From Cyathus striatus (lineage: Eukaryota; Basidiomycota; Agaricomycetes; Agaricales; Nidulariaceae): a DNA stretch of 64,000 bases. The stretch lies in NCBI GenBank assembly GCA_025738555.1, contig JAOVFP010000016.1, forward strand, positions 62,001 through 126,000. The letters run 5' to 3'. Positions 12,042 through 23,207 of this stretch are shown here, one piece after another (position 1 is the stretch's first letter; each line of letters begins with the position of its first letter). The position numbers and the translations under genes are program-made. The notes beneath the pieces are model-generated. The model was not told the DNA's origin. It ran no database searches and saw only the letters and a program-made list of their open reading frames with translations.

Positions 12042-12900
12042 GCCTGTAGGGAGATGGTCCGGATGGGTGTTCGTGATGTTTGTGTGACGTTGAGGCTTTG
12101 AAGGGGATAGGGTGTGTGCGTGAGGTCGTTTTTCCAGTCATTGAAGTGAGTACGCAGTAGTGGGGGAGGTGGGAGGGGTAGTGGAGACAGTGGGTGAAGG
12201 GGGCCGTTCATTTGCAGAGAGGGGAGCGTCATATTGGGGGGGAAGGTTAAATAGTCTTGGTGAGCATGTGGGTTCCGATTTCGGAGGGCAGGCATCAGTA
12301 TGGGGGTTGGAGTGTTGCGTTCCGAGTCGGACGTGGCTGGTGGGGGATGTGGCAGTCGCAAGGAGAGTTTGGTGGCGGAGGGGAGGCAGTCAGGGAGGAT
12401 GTGCATGGTTGAGGTGTCACGTGATCTTGGTGACGCGGCCCATTGGGCTTGTAGGGTTCAGGCAGAGGGGGGGGAGGGGAGTGTGGAGGGGAGAAACAGG
12501 CAAGGGCGGAGGGCGGGGTGTAGTGTGGCAAGGGCAGTTGTGATTTTAGGAACTGCCAAGAGCTTGTAGTAGCTCGAATGGCTAACACCCGATTGAGACG
12601 CTGGGTTGTTGCCTAGGAATATGGATCCGCACACCGAGGGGACCACCGTTGCGTCTTGCCCTCTTATTGGGAGTTGGTGTGGGAGGGGGCGGCATTGAGC
12701 TCGGGGGGCTGAGCAGGTCATTCTAGCCCTCTTTGGAGGGGTTGTCGCTGCATTGGCCGCATGGTGTCCCACCCTTGCCCCCACTTAGCGTGGGAAATCA
12801 CTTGGTGGTGGTGGTGATGGTTCAAGGGGCCCCTCTAAACCTTTGTTCTTACTAGTTGAAGGCAGTGCTTGTTTGATTCTGACACCCCAAACAATGCCAC
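12042..12900 (-). other. Probable LINE 5' untranslated region
   Basis: A G-rich plus strand (C-rich on the LINE sense strand) continues past the ORF1 start with many overlapping short frames and no recognisable protein. Composition changes to ordinary sequence by about 12.9 kb. The exact LINE 5' end was not found. Confidence 0.35.
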
Positions 12901-14545
12901 CGCGACAACTTCTCCTACCCTCTCCCTCCCACTGTACCCCCACTTTCTCTTCTATCACCATACAAGTGTCGTTACCACTCTAGAAGATCACCAGGCTGTA
13001 CTCATGGCTCCATAGGCTCCAATAGCACACTCAGGCTCCAATTTTCTGCGATTGACGAGGTGCTTTTGTATTTTGTGCGTCAACAATTGCTCGGTCGCCG
13101 CCTGCTAATGCACAGATTCTCAAACTCGTATGTATCATGTTTTTTTTATAATCACACATCTGATGTAAAAGATAGAGATGCTGTTTTCTGCATACCAAAG
13201 TCAACGTTATATTATGTCCCTTCCCCTGCGTTCACCGGAATTCCACCTCCCCATGCCTAAACGACGACGTTGGGGTATCTGTGCTCATATCCCAACCGTA
13301 CTGCAAGTGTAACCTTGCTGGGATCTTCGACAAATTCCACTTTATCAGATGGTACACCTGCACCCAGTGGCATCAGAACTGCCTCACGCGCATCAGGGGG
13401 TCTTATCCCTATTTCAGCTGGTAAGTTTGTTCTTGGTTTTGTACAAGGTCGTGCATGAACACTAAGAATCAGACACGTCTTACATTGCATAAATCCATAC
13501 TCTCTTGATCTAAACTCCCCCTCACCTATATCGCTGTCTGTTGACACGATAGACATCACTCGCTCCTTTTAAAAACCGTGTATAAGACACTCTTGAACAC
13601 TTTCCGTTGGCACGCGAGTGTGGTACTCTTGAGAGTACCACTTTGTCAAAATCTCTGTTAAGTCACGTTGTTGAAAGACTGCGAATCGCGTTGGGAAGCG
13701 TGACGAGCAGCCTATGGATATGGACAGGGGAGGTCCCCTTGCTGAGGCGGCGAGTGTCATGGGCTCACCTGCTTAGTTCTTGTCATCACGCGCTCCGGGT
13801 CTCTCACCCTCACAAATCCTCTCCGCTGTCCCCCTCCTCCCCCTCTTATCAGCACGCGAGCATGGTACTCTTTAGAGCACCACTGTCCGAATCCCCAGTA
13901 AGTCATGCCGTTGAAAGACTGTGTGTCAATGTTGATGCTTCCTCTCTATCAGCATGCAAGCGTGGTGCTCCCGAGAGTACCACCTTGTCAGAAGACCCCC
14001 CGATCTCCCCACCCCCTCGCCTACATCACCTCCTGTTGATATGACAGACATCACTCTTTCAAAAACGGTGCACAAAACACCCGCCACCTATGACACACTA
14101 CGCACTCGACGGGTGGCCATTCGGAACTTTTCTGATAGTTGTCGACTCGTATATTGTGATACCGGTTGTCCTTCCTTCACTGGAGTCAGCAAACAACGTC
14201 CATCAGCATGCGAGCGCGGTGCTTTTGAGAGTGCCACTCTGTCCGAACCCCCAATAAGTCACGCCGTTAAAGGACTGCTCGTCGATGCCGGCGCATCATT
14301 GGACAGCAGCGCCAGCGTCTAGGAACCACACGAGGCTTAGTATGTACTCTTGCGCAGTTCCATTACTTAATAATATGAGTTGTGGCATAGTGCGGGCGGC
14401 TGGGAAAATGTGCGACGAGTGATAGGGTCTTGTATATTTTTAGCTTCATGTAATGTTGGGTCACGGTATACTACGGAATATATTTTAATAGTCAAACTTG
14501 AATTCAATTTAAGTCACATTATTAACTTAAAAATAATCATAGAGA
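12901..14545. other. Intergenic region with diverged short repeats
   Basis: No recognisable gene. The minus-strand frame at 13,257-13,559 (100 codons) has no known motif and its reality is uncertain. The region holds diverged direct repeats (see 13,525-14,295). Confidence 0.4.
13525..14295 (+). repeat. Diverged direct repeats, about 90-bp core in four copies
   Basis: A core of the type GCATGCGAGCGTGGTACTC...GAGAGTACCAC...AAGTCACGCCGTTGAAAGACTG occurs near 13,608, 13,853, 13,952 and 14,205, with clear but imperfect similarity. A preceding block (CGATAGACATCACTC... and GACAGACATCACTC...) occurs near 13,545 and 14,040, so a larger unit of about 500 bp was probably duplicated. No coding role is apparent. 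Confidence 0.5.
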
Positions 14546-14724
14546 AAAGTTGCGTGAAAAAAGAAAAAGTTGCGCAGAGAAAAAAAAAAAGTTGCGCTGC
14601 CGGAAAAAAAGTTGCGCTGCTAGAAAAAAAAAGTTGCGCTGAAAAAAAGTTGCGGCCTCGTGTAAAAAGTTGCGCCGAATAACCCCCCGAAAAAGTTGCG
14701 GCACCCTCAAAAAAAGTTGCGCGG
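14546..14724 (+). repeat. AAAAGTTGCG minisatellite
   Basis: Nine copies of GTTGCG, each preceded by a run of 4-11 A and separated by variable linkers. They lie directly against the truncated end of the first FMO copy and have replaced its missing 3' exons. Confidence 0.8.
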
Positions 14725-14779
14725 CACAATAAATGTGCACTTTGACCGCCATACTACACACCTCTCAGATCTCAGACCC

Positions 14780-16020
14780 CCTCCTCACACACTCAATAAA
14801 AGAAAAACTGACCTCCTTAGTCCACGTAGCCTTCGTAACCTTCTTCAACGTCGAAATCCACCCCTCACATTCAACTTGATCATTATAATGCTCCTCGGCA
14901 AGCTCAACGCGAGTAATATACCTTCACATCCGGGTTATCGTCGTTATTAGGAGAATTCAAATATGGCGATACGGGATACGCTACAGTGATTCCTGCATCG
15001 TTGCCAAGAAGAACGAGCGGCGATCAGTTTGGAGTTCATAATGTTTGGATCGTACTTACAAGAACCACTTCCTTTCACCTTTCGAAAATATATAATTTAT
15101 TAGATATAATGTTTGAATATGTTAATATCTACCCAACCTCCAAATTTTTAACGAAATTTCAAAGTGGAAAAGAGTAAAACATAGGGAACGTTTACGTTAG
15201 AACTCTCCGTTTGAATTTCTGATCACGTTTTTCGGCAAGGTTGTAGCGACTGTTCCGTAGCAACATGTAGTAACGCTACAAAACAGACATATTTGAATTC
15301 CCCTATTGTTTACACTATGGTACGATGCAAAAGCGCGGATGTATTGGAAGAGTTTCTGGTGTGGGAGCCCTACGGTGTGTCGCCAGTCAGTGAGTTGACG
15401 AGGTGAGAGGGCGGGAGGAAGGGAGGACGTACCCCAAGGTTTACCCTTCCGCAAAGGCCACTCCCTAATCTTCTGAATTGGCTACATGTACCCAGAATCG
15501 TAAGTTCCAACCACACCACATAACACTCCAAAACCCAGACCGAAACTCACAGCAAGCGCATTACTCCTCAACCCCCTCCAAACAGGCCCCTATGCCCCTT
15601 CCTCACCTTCTCCCCCTCCTCCCCCACATACACCTCACTATACGGTAATTCCACCCCCGCAGGCGGTAAGCTTTGTTCAAAGTCCCCAATAGCGATATCC
15701 ACACTTGGAATGGATGTCACTTCGTCTGTATAGTGCCAGTTCCCGCCGGGTGTAGCATCGCGTTCAATGAGATGGACTCCGAAGCGGAATTAGGTGAGTT
15801 CGCGGCACGCGATTAGGCCTCTGTCGTTTCATAAGTCAACGCTTTGTGTGGGGAGAGGGGGGGAGGGGGAGACGGACCCAGGCCCAGCACCAATGACAGC
15901 AACCTTCCTAATCGGCCATTTGAACTCGTACGTTTCTCCACCGTCATTGCCAGGAGAAAAGAAAGGCGTCTGTTGGGCAACCACAAGCGGGAGCAGCACT
16001 AGTGCAGTTTTCAACCCCAT
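14780..16020 (-). pseudogene. Flavin monooxygenase copy A, truncated and interrupted
   Basis: Clearly the same gene as the two FMO copies at 25.1-27.7 kb and 60.2-62.8 kb. It starts at the ATG at 16,020 with a signal-peptide-like MGLKTALVLLPLVVAQQ, then the FAD-binding VAVIGAGPG. Exon 2 (LIERDATPGGNWHYTDEV) has an in-frame TAA a few codons after RGLIACRELT and has lost the segment corresponding to its central PLYTP. Later exons match (LPHQKLFQYIRAFASYH, then RVELAEEHYNDQ). A 358-bp MITE splits the gene after ASYHSVNN. Everything after the TKATWTKEV exon is missing. A non-functional relic. Confidence 0.85.
14948..15305. mobile_element. 358-bp MITE with TA target duplication, inside FMO copy A
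   Basis: Both ends read TAGG(A/G)GAATTCAAATATG going inward (left at 14,948, right at 15,305 on the other strand). TA sits at each outer edge, as in Tc1/mariner-type insertions. Similarity continues weakly inward. Omitting the insert joins ASYHSVNN to NDDNPDV in the frame conserved in the other two FMO copies, so the limits are well supported. It contains no transposase and is therefore non-autonomous. Confidence 0.8.
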
Positions 16021-16861
16021 TGTTACAGGAGGGAGCAAACCGGCGGAGAAGGCTGGTTTAAGAACGTCCCTCTGATGTGACGCGTTCGCGCACGTCGATG
16101 GCGCAACAGCCTATTTAAGGGTACTTCGAGACTAGGGCTGCGGTATTCTTATGACACGCTTGGTAAGGAATGTCTCTGCATAACATATTGTTGGATGATG
16201 GCGCGTTATGAGCATATCCCATTCCGTCACGGCAAGAGCCAACAACGTGTCATGGTTCTGTGACGCTAACGCAACGCTAACGGTCTCGACTCAGAACCCT
16301 CAATCATGTGACTTATGTTTTCCTTCGTCTTCATTTGCTTCCGTAGTTGTAGATAGATAGTGGCTTGATACAACTATATAGTATTTCGTCATAGGTACTC
16401 TATAGTAGGTATATAAGCACTGAGTAGCTACACAGTAGGATAAGATTGAATTTCATTGCTTTAAACCAGTCTGTTCTGTCTCAGAATCCCGTGTGTTCAC
16501 TCCGTTTCCTTTTTGGTTACGCAGTGGTCACACAACGAAATGCATGTTTTCAACATATTCCCACGCTGAAAACTTATCACGTCACCGGTTTGGACGCTTA
16601 AATTCAAACTTCGAAGACGCTCTCGTCCTGACTCCTCATTGACATCCTCCACAGTGCCACTGTCTCCACCGCAGTCTCATTAACAACAGGTCCTCATTGA
16701 CACTGAAACATCGATCGCATTTACCGTTCAAAAGCGAACACGATATCGACACCAACGAGCACGCTGTGTCAGCGGCAGTCACCGGTGCGTGGAACACTGT
16801 AGCTATTATGCCCCCTGCAAAACATGCCTAGGCCAAACCGAGGAGCTTGGACGATGTAAGC
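16021..16861. other. Intergenic region, no gene seen
   Basis: Upstream of FMO copy A up to the hAT element. No convincing open frame or repeat was seen; it may contain the old FMO A promoter next to 16,020. Confidence 0.4.
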
Positions 16862-16881
16862 CAGTGATGTGCCAACCGTCG
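16862..16881 (+). repeat. hAT terminal inverted repeat, left
   Basis: A 20-bp sequence, perfectly complementary to 20,831-20,850. Confidence 0.9.
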
Positions 16882-17143
16882 ACCATCCGAGTAAGGTCGA
16901 TGGTTTGGTCGAAAAGCCGGTTTGATCAACCGCAAGGCTTTTCGGTTTTCTTTCGGCAGCGTCAACAATAGTTTTAAACTCCGAAGGTGTTCTGATCATT
17001 TTGATGCGTGTTTGATGCGTGTTTGATGCGCGTCGATGTTACACTTTGCTTATCACTTCGTCGATTCAGATGCAACAATTATACATTTAGTTACTCTATC
17101 TACCATAGTAATGAACAGTAAATAGTACTTCATTGTATATACT

Positions 17144-20100
17144 TCAACACATCATAAGATACTCAACTGTATCATCAATATCGAGATCAAGATCTGGCTC
17201 CCCATCTGCATCCATATCAAGCAAATCATAAAACTCCAACTCTGCCTCTAGATTTCCAACTGCGCTCCGTTGTTGCATCCTTACCCAATGAGTAGTATTG
17301 AAGTTGAAAAGTTCTAAAAGTGTTACACTAATACTGTTTGCACAAGCTGTGGGGGGGGTCAGATGATGATCATCTTCTGACGAGTCCAAGCTTGTTAATT
17401 GTCTGGTTATAGCACGAAGAGAGTGGGTGTGATGATTTTCTTCATTGATGGGAAATAAAGGAAAGGAATGAAGGAGATTAGAAGGTGCTGGATTGAAATG
17501 TGAAGGAATGGGTGCTGAAATTTGTCCAACCTGTTTCTTTTTCTCTTTTTCTATTCCAAAAACCCTTTTCCGCATATTCTTCTTCATTTCAGCATCCCTA
17601 AGATGGATATCTCGTAAATGCATCTTTAGCTCTGCAAGATCTGTCAACTTTTGTGTTCCGAGGCGTGTACGAAGCTTTGTTAAAATAAGGCCAAATGTGC
17701 TGAATAATCTTTCACATGATGCGGAGTTGGGACAAATTGTGAGAATTCTTTGAGCAAGTTGGATAAGTGGGGGAACTACGGCCTTTGGATCAGCTGATTT
17801 CATGTCATCGTAGTAATCCAGAGGATTTGGAGATTCATTCTATATGTATACAATAAAAATTAAGCATAAATATAAAGACCTGTACTAAAAACATACCTGT
17901 AGTTCTGCATCGTTTTTGAAACTTTGACTCACAGTTGCATGTACTCGATAACTTCCAGAGCATGTTAAATATTCACGTACTTCACGATAGAGAGAAGGGG
18001 GTGGTGCAGATAAAAAAAATCGTTGCCATAAGCGGACCATTAGCCCACCTATTTGCGCAACAGTAAACATGCCGAGATTAGCATTGAAAGGTTCTAATTT
18101 TAAGAATGGGTTAAGAATCACAGAGGCGATAATGACATCTTGGTCAGCAGGTTTCCAGCGCTTTTCTAGACTCGCAAGAACTGCATTCCTAACAGGCATG
18201 TCTTCGGCATCTGTCAATTTTGTGAAGTACATGGCCAAGCTTCCAAATGTCATAAGAACATTATCTAGCCGGCAATGTGTATGCTGTGTCGCATTTGCAG
18301 CTATTGCAAGTGGAGATAAATGATTCTTGACACTGTATAGCAATGAATTAGAAATAAAGAGTTTCAATTAAATAAAACAAATAGTACCGTGCAATTGCAG
18401 TCCAAAAAAGCGGATTTCTGAGATAAGATACCATAAGTTCAGCCTTATTCTTTGCAGCTGTATCCCCAGAAATAACATGACGTTCTCTTGGATCCTTTTC
18501 TGTATCCTCAAGAATAACTTGTTCAATAGTGGTGCGCAAGTCCAGAAGCCGCCGATAGGCAAGATAGTATGCAGTCCATCTTGTCGGAACCGGTCTAATT
18601 ACAGATAGTTGTTGTTTCCCACGCCGAATAAGGACCTCCCTTATTAGACCAAGAAGCGCAGTCTTACTCCGTAGCCATGTAATAACTTCATTCGCACAGC
18701 TTGCATACGAGAGAAATCCACTATCAGATTTAAGGTAATCCCCAACAATTAAGTTGATCTAAATAGAGATCAGAAAGTAAAATTATAAGGAATAAATACT
18801 ATTATTTACCTGATGAGTATAGCATGGAGGAGTAACAAGATCAGGGCGCAAAATTCCCAAATTTTTGCGGGCTTTCCTGCCATCACCAGATGAATCAGTG
18901 GTCACAGCTATCACTGTTGCATTCCAATTCTCTTTGACTGAGTCAATTGTTTTGAGAATTAGCTCCAGTAAATTATCAGCTGTTTTCTTTTCTGTTGTTG
19001 TGTCATATACAGCTACAGTAACTAACTAAGCATTTGAAACATGTTATTTCAAAAAATGCGAATTTGATAGATAAATTAATTACTTACATGTCGACCTGTT
19101 GTCACAATAAATGCCTGAAAGTGGTGATTGTTTTCACCAGTCCATCCATCACCTTGTAGAGTAACATATTGTTTGTTCAACAGATCTCGACCCTTAGCAC
19201 GAACATCTTCTAATGCTGCTGGTAACAATCTCTGGCCAAGAACTTTGCGAGAAGGGACTGTTGCATGAGGAATAAAGTCCTCACAAAATCCACGGAACTC
19301 TGGATTCTCCACCCATGTCAGAGGAAACCCAGCAGATGCAGTCAAATTTATTAGGCGTCGTTCAAATAGTGCTTGTTGCTCTGGGGACCAAGCAACTAAT
19401 TCAGTGGTGCTGCTATGGCGTGACAAGGAATGATGTACAGGAACTTGATGATGCGCTGATGCAGATCTTGCTGACGCAGATCTTGCTGATGTAGATCTTG
19501 CTGATGTAGATCGGAATGATGATCTTGATCTATTACTGTGTACTGAACCAGATGGTGATGGTTCACGCGACACTGAGGTAGAAGAAGGCATGGAATAGGA
19601 CAATGGGAAATAGCCTGAACTAGGTGGGGGCATAAACATATCCCCTGATAAATCTGTATTAGAAATATTTGGGTTGAAAGAAAGTTGCAGTGGAACAGGG
19701 TGATGCAATGTGGTATAAGTCCTTTGAGGTCTAGGTGTGATATCCATGTCCTGAGGAGAAATTGCATCAGAATGTGCATGAGATGATGATTTGGATGTCT
19801 TCTCCTTTCCTGAATTCCTTGCTTTATTTCTCACTTCGTCACTCACTAGTTCACACTTTTGTAGGTGTTTTATCAAAGTTTCAGAGCGAGATTCAAGCCA
19901 TCTTCGAGGCAGTGGTGAACCATCAAAAACCAGATGGTCACTATATGCAACGGATCCGGGAACATTAAATACTATTATACTTGTGTTATTTAATTAAGAT
20001 ATGTTATTATAATAATAGACTCACAAGCTAGTTTTATGGCATTTATATCACGAGCACTATTTAATTCTTGTTGTCTCACTTGATTTTCTTCATATAGCGT

Positions 20101-20310
20101 GATCTCAAGCAATCATATTAATTTATTGCCATTTTGTATGAAGAAAATCCACACCTTTAATATATCATCATCTAAACACCGAAGGCAGTAACATTTCGTT
20201 TTGTCATGAGAATCTGGGTGTGAGAAGATTTCTCTAGGCTTAGGTCGAGTAAGAAATAGTGGGTGGTCAGCAAAATGAGCGCGCCACCATCCTCGAGGTT
20301 TACTGGACAT
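17144..20310 (-). CDS. hAT family transposase, multi-exon
   Basis: Catalyses cut-and-paste movement of the surrounding hAT. Start ATG at 20,310 (MSSKPRGWW). Exon 1 (20,310-20,155) gives CYCLRC and a later exon HLQKC, together a BED-like zinc finger for DNA binding. The first three exons join in frame through GT-AG introns. A Ser/Arg-rich linker with a repeated RSTSARSASA motif follows (about 19,440-19,510). The catalytic region has FIVTTGRH, then TTDSSGDGRKARKNLG in the 18.8-19.0 kb exon and RPVPTRWTAYY near 18.57 kb. The C-terminal hAT dimerisation domain (NSASCERLFSTFG, then LRTRLGTQKL) lies at 17.6-17.75 kb, followed by an acidic tail to the stop at 17,144. No disabling stop was noticed in the exons followed, so it may be active. 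Exact borders of the middle exons were not all fixed. Confidence 0.85.
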
Positions 20311-20830
20311 GTTTGCACAGAAATAATGTAACCTACCATTTCAATGACACTTATATAGAGGAGATTTATCGGAAACTTCGGATATATAGAGCTAAAATTA
20401 AGTTAGGTGTCTTCTATCTTTTGTACAATTGTGTTCATTGGGTAAGTTGGCGTTACATTGGAGAAACTGTGGTCAACTGAATAATATAAACTAAATATAT
20501 ACAAGTGATGATAGCTGAAATATCGGAATGACAAAAAATAACATCAATTTAAACATGTGTATATGGGATTACATTGGGGATTCAACGGTAGAAGATTATA
20601 GATTTGAATGAAGAAGACTTGACGCGTGGACTTGGCTTGAGCACACGAAGGTTTGGCGTGTTGGTACATTTGGAGCGGAGTCTGAATAAGATCTTAGATG
20701 AGCTTCGAGTACTTTCCCACCCCTCACAAAAACGTGACTAAAGCCTTTCTTCTCGTGATTAAAGCCGTAGACTATTATCTAATGTTCGCCGTACATCGGA
20801 AAACCGTCGGTTCGGTTTCAGGCCAAAAAC

Positions 20831-20850
20831 CGACGGTTGGCACATCACTG
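20831..20850 (-). repeat. hAT terminal inverted repeat, right
   Basis: Exact reverse complement of 16,862-16,881. Confidence 0.9.
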
Positions 20851-21637
20851 AGCCAAGAGGAATATTAGATGGCAGGACGTTTTCTCGCGTGCTATTCCGA
20901 ACAACTCAGGTTTGTTGACACACTTATTTCGTCAGCACCCTGACAGACTCATCCACTGTAGAATTTGTGCTGTACCCACCAGGTTTGACTTATCCATCCA
21001 CGTGTACTTTCTCCATCTTAGGTCTGGCTATTTTTCTGTCCCTTCGACCCCGTTCCCACTCCTATAAATCTGGTCGTGCTGGTTATCTCCCTGGTCTTTC
21101 TCGGATACTGGTTCTCTTTATTTCGGAACGACTTGGATATAAAGATACGTCTTCTCAGGGTAGGCAGATTACTTGCTATCCTTCCTCGTTCTCCCTTGTC
21201 GTGGGTCTTGGGATTAATTTAAGACTTTGTGCTTGCACGAGTTGAACCAAGAGCAAGTTAAACACTTCATTATCCTGAAATGTTCATGTTGTCATAATAG
21301 GATCTGCGTAACGTACCTCAGCTGTCGTATAGTACGGGTGTCTTATCCTGTAAGTGGTATTTATGCTCCGTGTTTATACGCATTGTCATCATCCCCACCT
21401 ATCCCTACCTCTACAAACCTGCCGCCCCCTATACTTCTGAGCAGCACAAATCAATTATGCCACTAAGTAGACTATGCATTCTTTCCATATGACCTTGGAA
21501 CATTCTAATCAGACGGTGTTGTTTGTCAATTTCATGTTATCTTCAATTATACGGTTTAATATTTAGGTGCTTCAATCAAAGAAAAGACCACCATTGATGG
21601 ATATCTAGTAACCAATCATCAGCTATTATGACATAGA
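20851..21637. other. Intergenic region, no gene seen
   Basis: Pyrimidine-rich stretches and short frames without recognisable protein content. It lies between the hAT right end and the 3' end of the first dehydrogenase gene. Confidence 0.4.
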
Positions 21638-22878
21638 TCAACCATAGTACAACTCACACTTTGGCCTACAAAGCAATCCATATTCAATATCGAGTGACGG
21701 GAAGAAAGTAAGATGCCCACCTGTTATAAAACCTGACTTCGAAGAAGCCAAAAACGACACGATATTCGCTATATCGTCCCCAGTGCCGAGTCTTCCTACC
21801 GGATTGGCCTCAAAAACTCTAGCTTCCTCTCCTAGAAGATCTTGAAATATTTTCCCTGTAAAATGGCAACTTCAACTTTTCAAATTACCCCATCTTATAT
21901 ATTTCTTACACATATCTGTTTCTATTATGCCTTCGAGATATATTGATGTTAGAGCTTAGCAAGTCGAAAGATTCAACAAATCTTACCAGGAGCATATGCA
22001 TTGACCGTTATCCCGTATTTACCCATCTCAGCACCTTTTAAAAGCTTGAATCTATGCAATATTTCCCATATCGTATGCAAATATCTCACCAGCACTTTGA
22101 GTCAGACCTCTAACAGCGAATTTTGACGCGGCGTAAGCACCTCCAGTGGCACTTCCTGGAGAGCGTTATTACTTATATCAAATATCCAAAGTATATCGCA
22201 CCTTGTTTTCCAGCCATAGAAGAAGCACCGATGATTCTACCCCCTCTTCCTTGCTTAATCATCTGCAGAGCAGCATACTTGTAACACAGAAAGACACCAC
22301 GGGCATTGACAGCATATTGCTTATCGAACGCTTCAACTGGAGCTAACGTAGCATTGTATTAACACACATGATAAAAAAAGATAAACAAAGAGTACATACT
22401 GTCAACTATCAAATTCGGTATACAAATTCCCGCATTCGCAACCATCTATATGAGGGTCAATAATAAGCCAGATATACTTCGGGGAACGAAGGAAGCTTGG
22501 TATATTTACAACATCCACGCCTCCCAGCTCTTCGGAGGCGGTTTGAATCAATTCTTTAACATTATCCTCTCTTGAAACGTCCCCAATGGAGACGGAACAC
22601 TTCCGATCAAGTCCTAGTATATCGCACTTAACCTCTTCCAATCCCTCCTTATTGGAAGTGAGATCATTAATAGTGACATCAAATCCATCTTTAGCAAGAC
22701 GTAAAGCGATTGCACGACCGATACCACGTGAAGCTCCCGTAACAACAGCAACCCCATTATTTGAAGCGGATGTCGAAAAGGTCGAGGAGCATTTGTGATA
22801 GCCTGTAATGTTACGGACACGATGGAAAGAAACAGATTTCGATGGAGTTATTAAGCGAAGCGATGGTATTGCTTTCAT
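21638..22878 (-). CDS. Short-chain dehydrogenase/reductase, acetoin/diacetyl reductase-like, with N-terminal presequence
   Basis: A multi-exon SDR. From ATG 22,878 comes a 40-residue head rich in Ser, Arg and hydroxyl residues with almost no acids (MKAIPSLRLITPSKSV...), which looks like a mitochondrial presequence. The Rossmann motif VVTGASRGIGRAIALRLA (TGxxxGxG) follows, then NAG in MVANAGICI, and the catalytic YAASK with the preceding conserved region near 22,120-22,150. The last exon reads GQSVSCTMVD, ending at TGA 21,638. The pattern NAYAPG after the active site is typical of the diacetyl/acetoin (butanediol) reductase group, but substrate cannot be fixed from sequence. It is paralogous to, and in tandem with, the gene at 23,208-24,421. 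Possibly a local oxidoreductase group with the FMO at 25.1 kb. Fully intact as far as read. Confidence 0.8.
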
Positions 22879-23207
22879 TGTGATGGATGGAAAAGGCGGC
22901 GCTGAGGAGGATGGGAGTCTAGAAGCATTGGGGCGTCTCTAGGGTATTTATACATTATGCATTATGGCCCACTTGACTTGATGTAACTGGGCCTCTGGGT
23001 ACATATATATTATACATGGGAAAATGCTCTGACAAGAATCTAATCGTAAATATATCTGTCTAATTCCACACTCAGTGCATGCATGTCTCTTGTCTTGAAA
23101 GAACTCATCTCTAGCTTTAAATCCCACAGTTTCCATCCCAACAAAACATAATTCCAAGAATAACATTTGATTTAGAAGTATATAATTATAACACTCCGAG
23201 AACATTA

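Larger units (their letters stand above)
7556..12800 (-). mobile_element. LINE (Tad-like), 3' part missing, decayed
   Basis: A minus-strand non-LTR retrotransposon reading from about 12.8 kb down to 7.56 kb. ORF1 (zinc knuckle, RGG box) is followed by a 1.5 kb spacer and by ORF2 with an APE-type endonuclease. Sequence stops just after the endonuclease, before any reverse transcriptase, at the gypsy boundary. LINE copies are normally truncated at the 5' end, so loss of the 3' half points to interruption by the gypsy rather than ordinary truncation. The 5' limit is a guess from the drop in G-rich composition. Confidence 0.7.
16862..20850 (-). mobile_element. hAT DNA transposon, complete
   Basis: A 3,989-bp element with perfect 20-bp inverted ends: CAGTGATGTGCCAACCGTCG at 16,862-16,881 and its complement at 20,831-20,850. 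Ends beginning CAG are common in hATs. Subterminal ACCGTCGG motifs repeat near the right end, and TTTGATGCG repeats sit near the left end (about 17,000-17,035). A single minus-strand gene for a hAT transposase fills the interior. I could not find an exact 8-bp target duplication, so the flanks have diverged or recombined. Confidence 0.85.

Noticed and set aside
11038..12569. Several plus-strand frames of 60-155 codons
   Set aside because: G-rich shadows opposite the LINE ORF1 coding strand.
14546..14724. A telomere-like repeat
   Set aside because: The motif is not TTAGGG-like, linkers vary and coding relics continue on one side.
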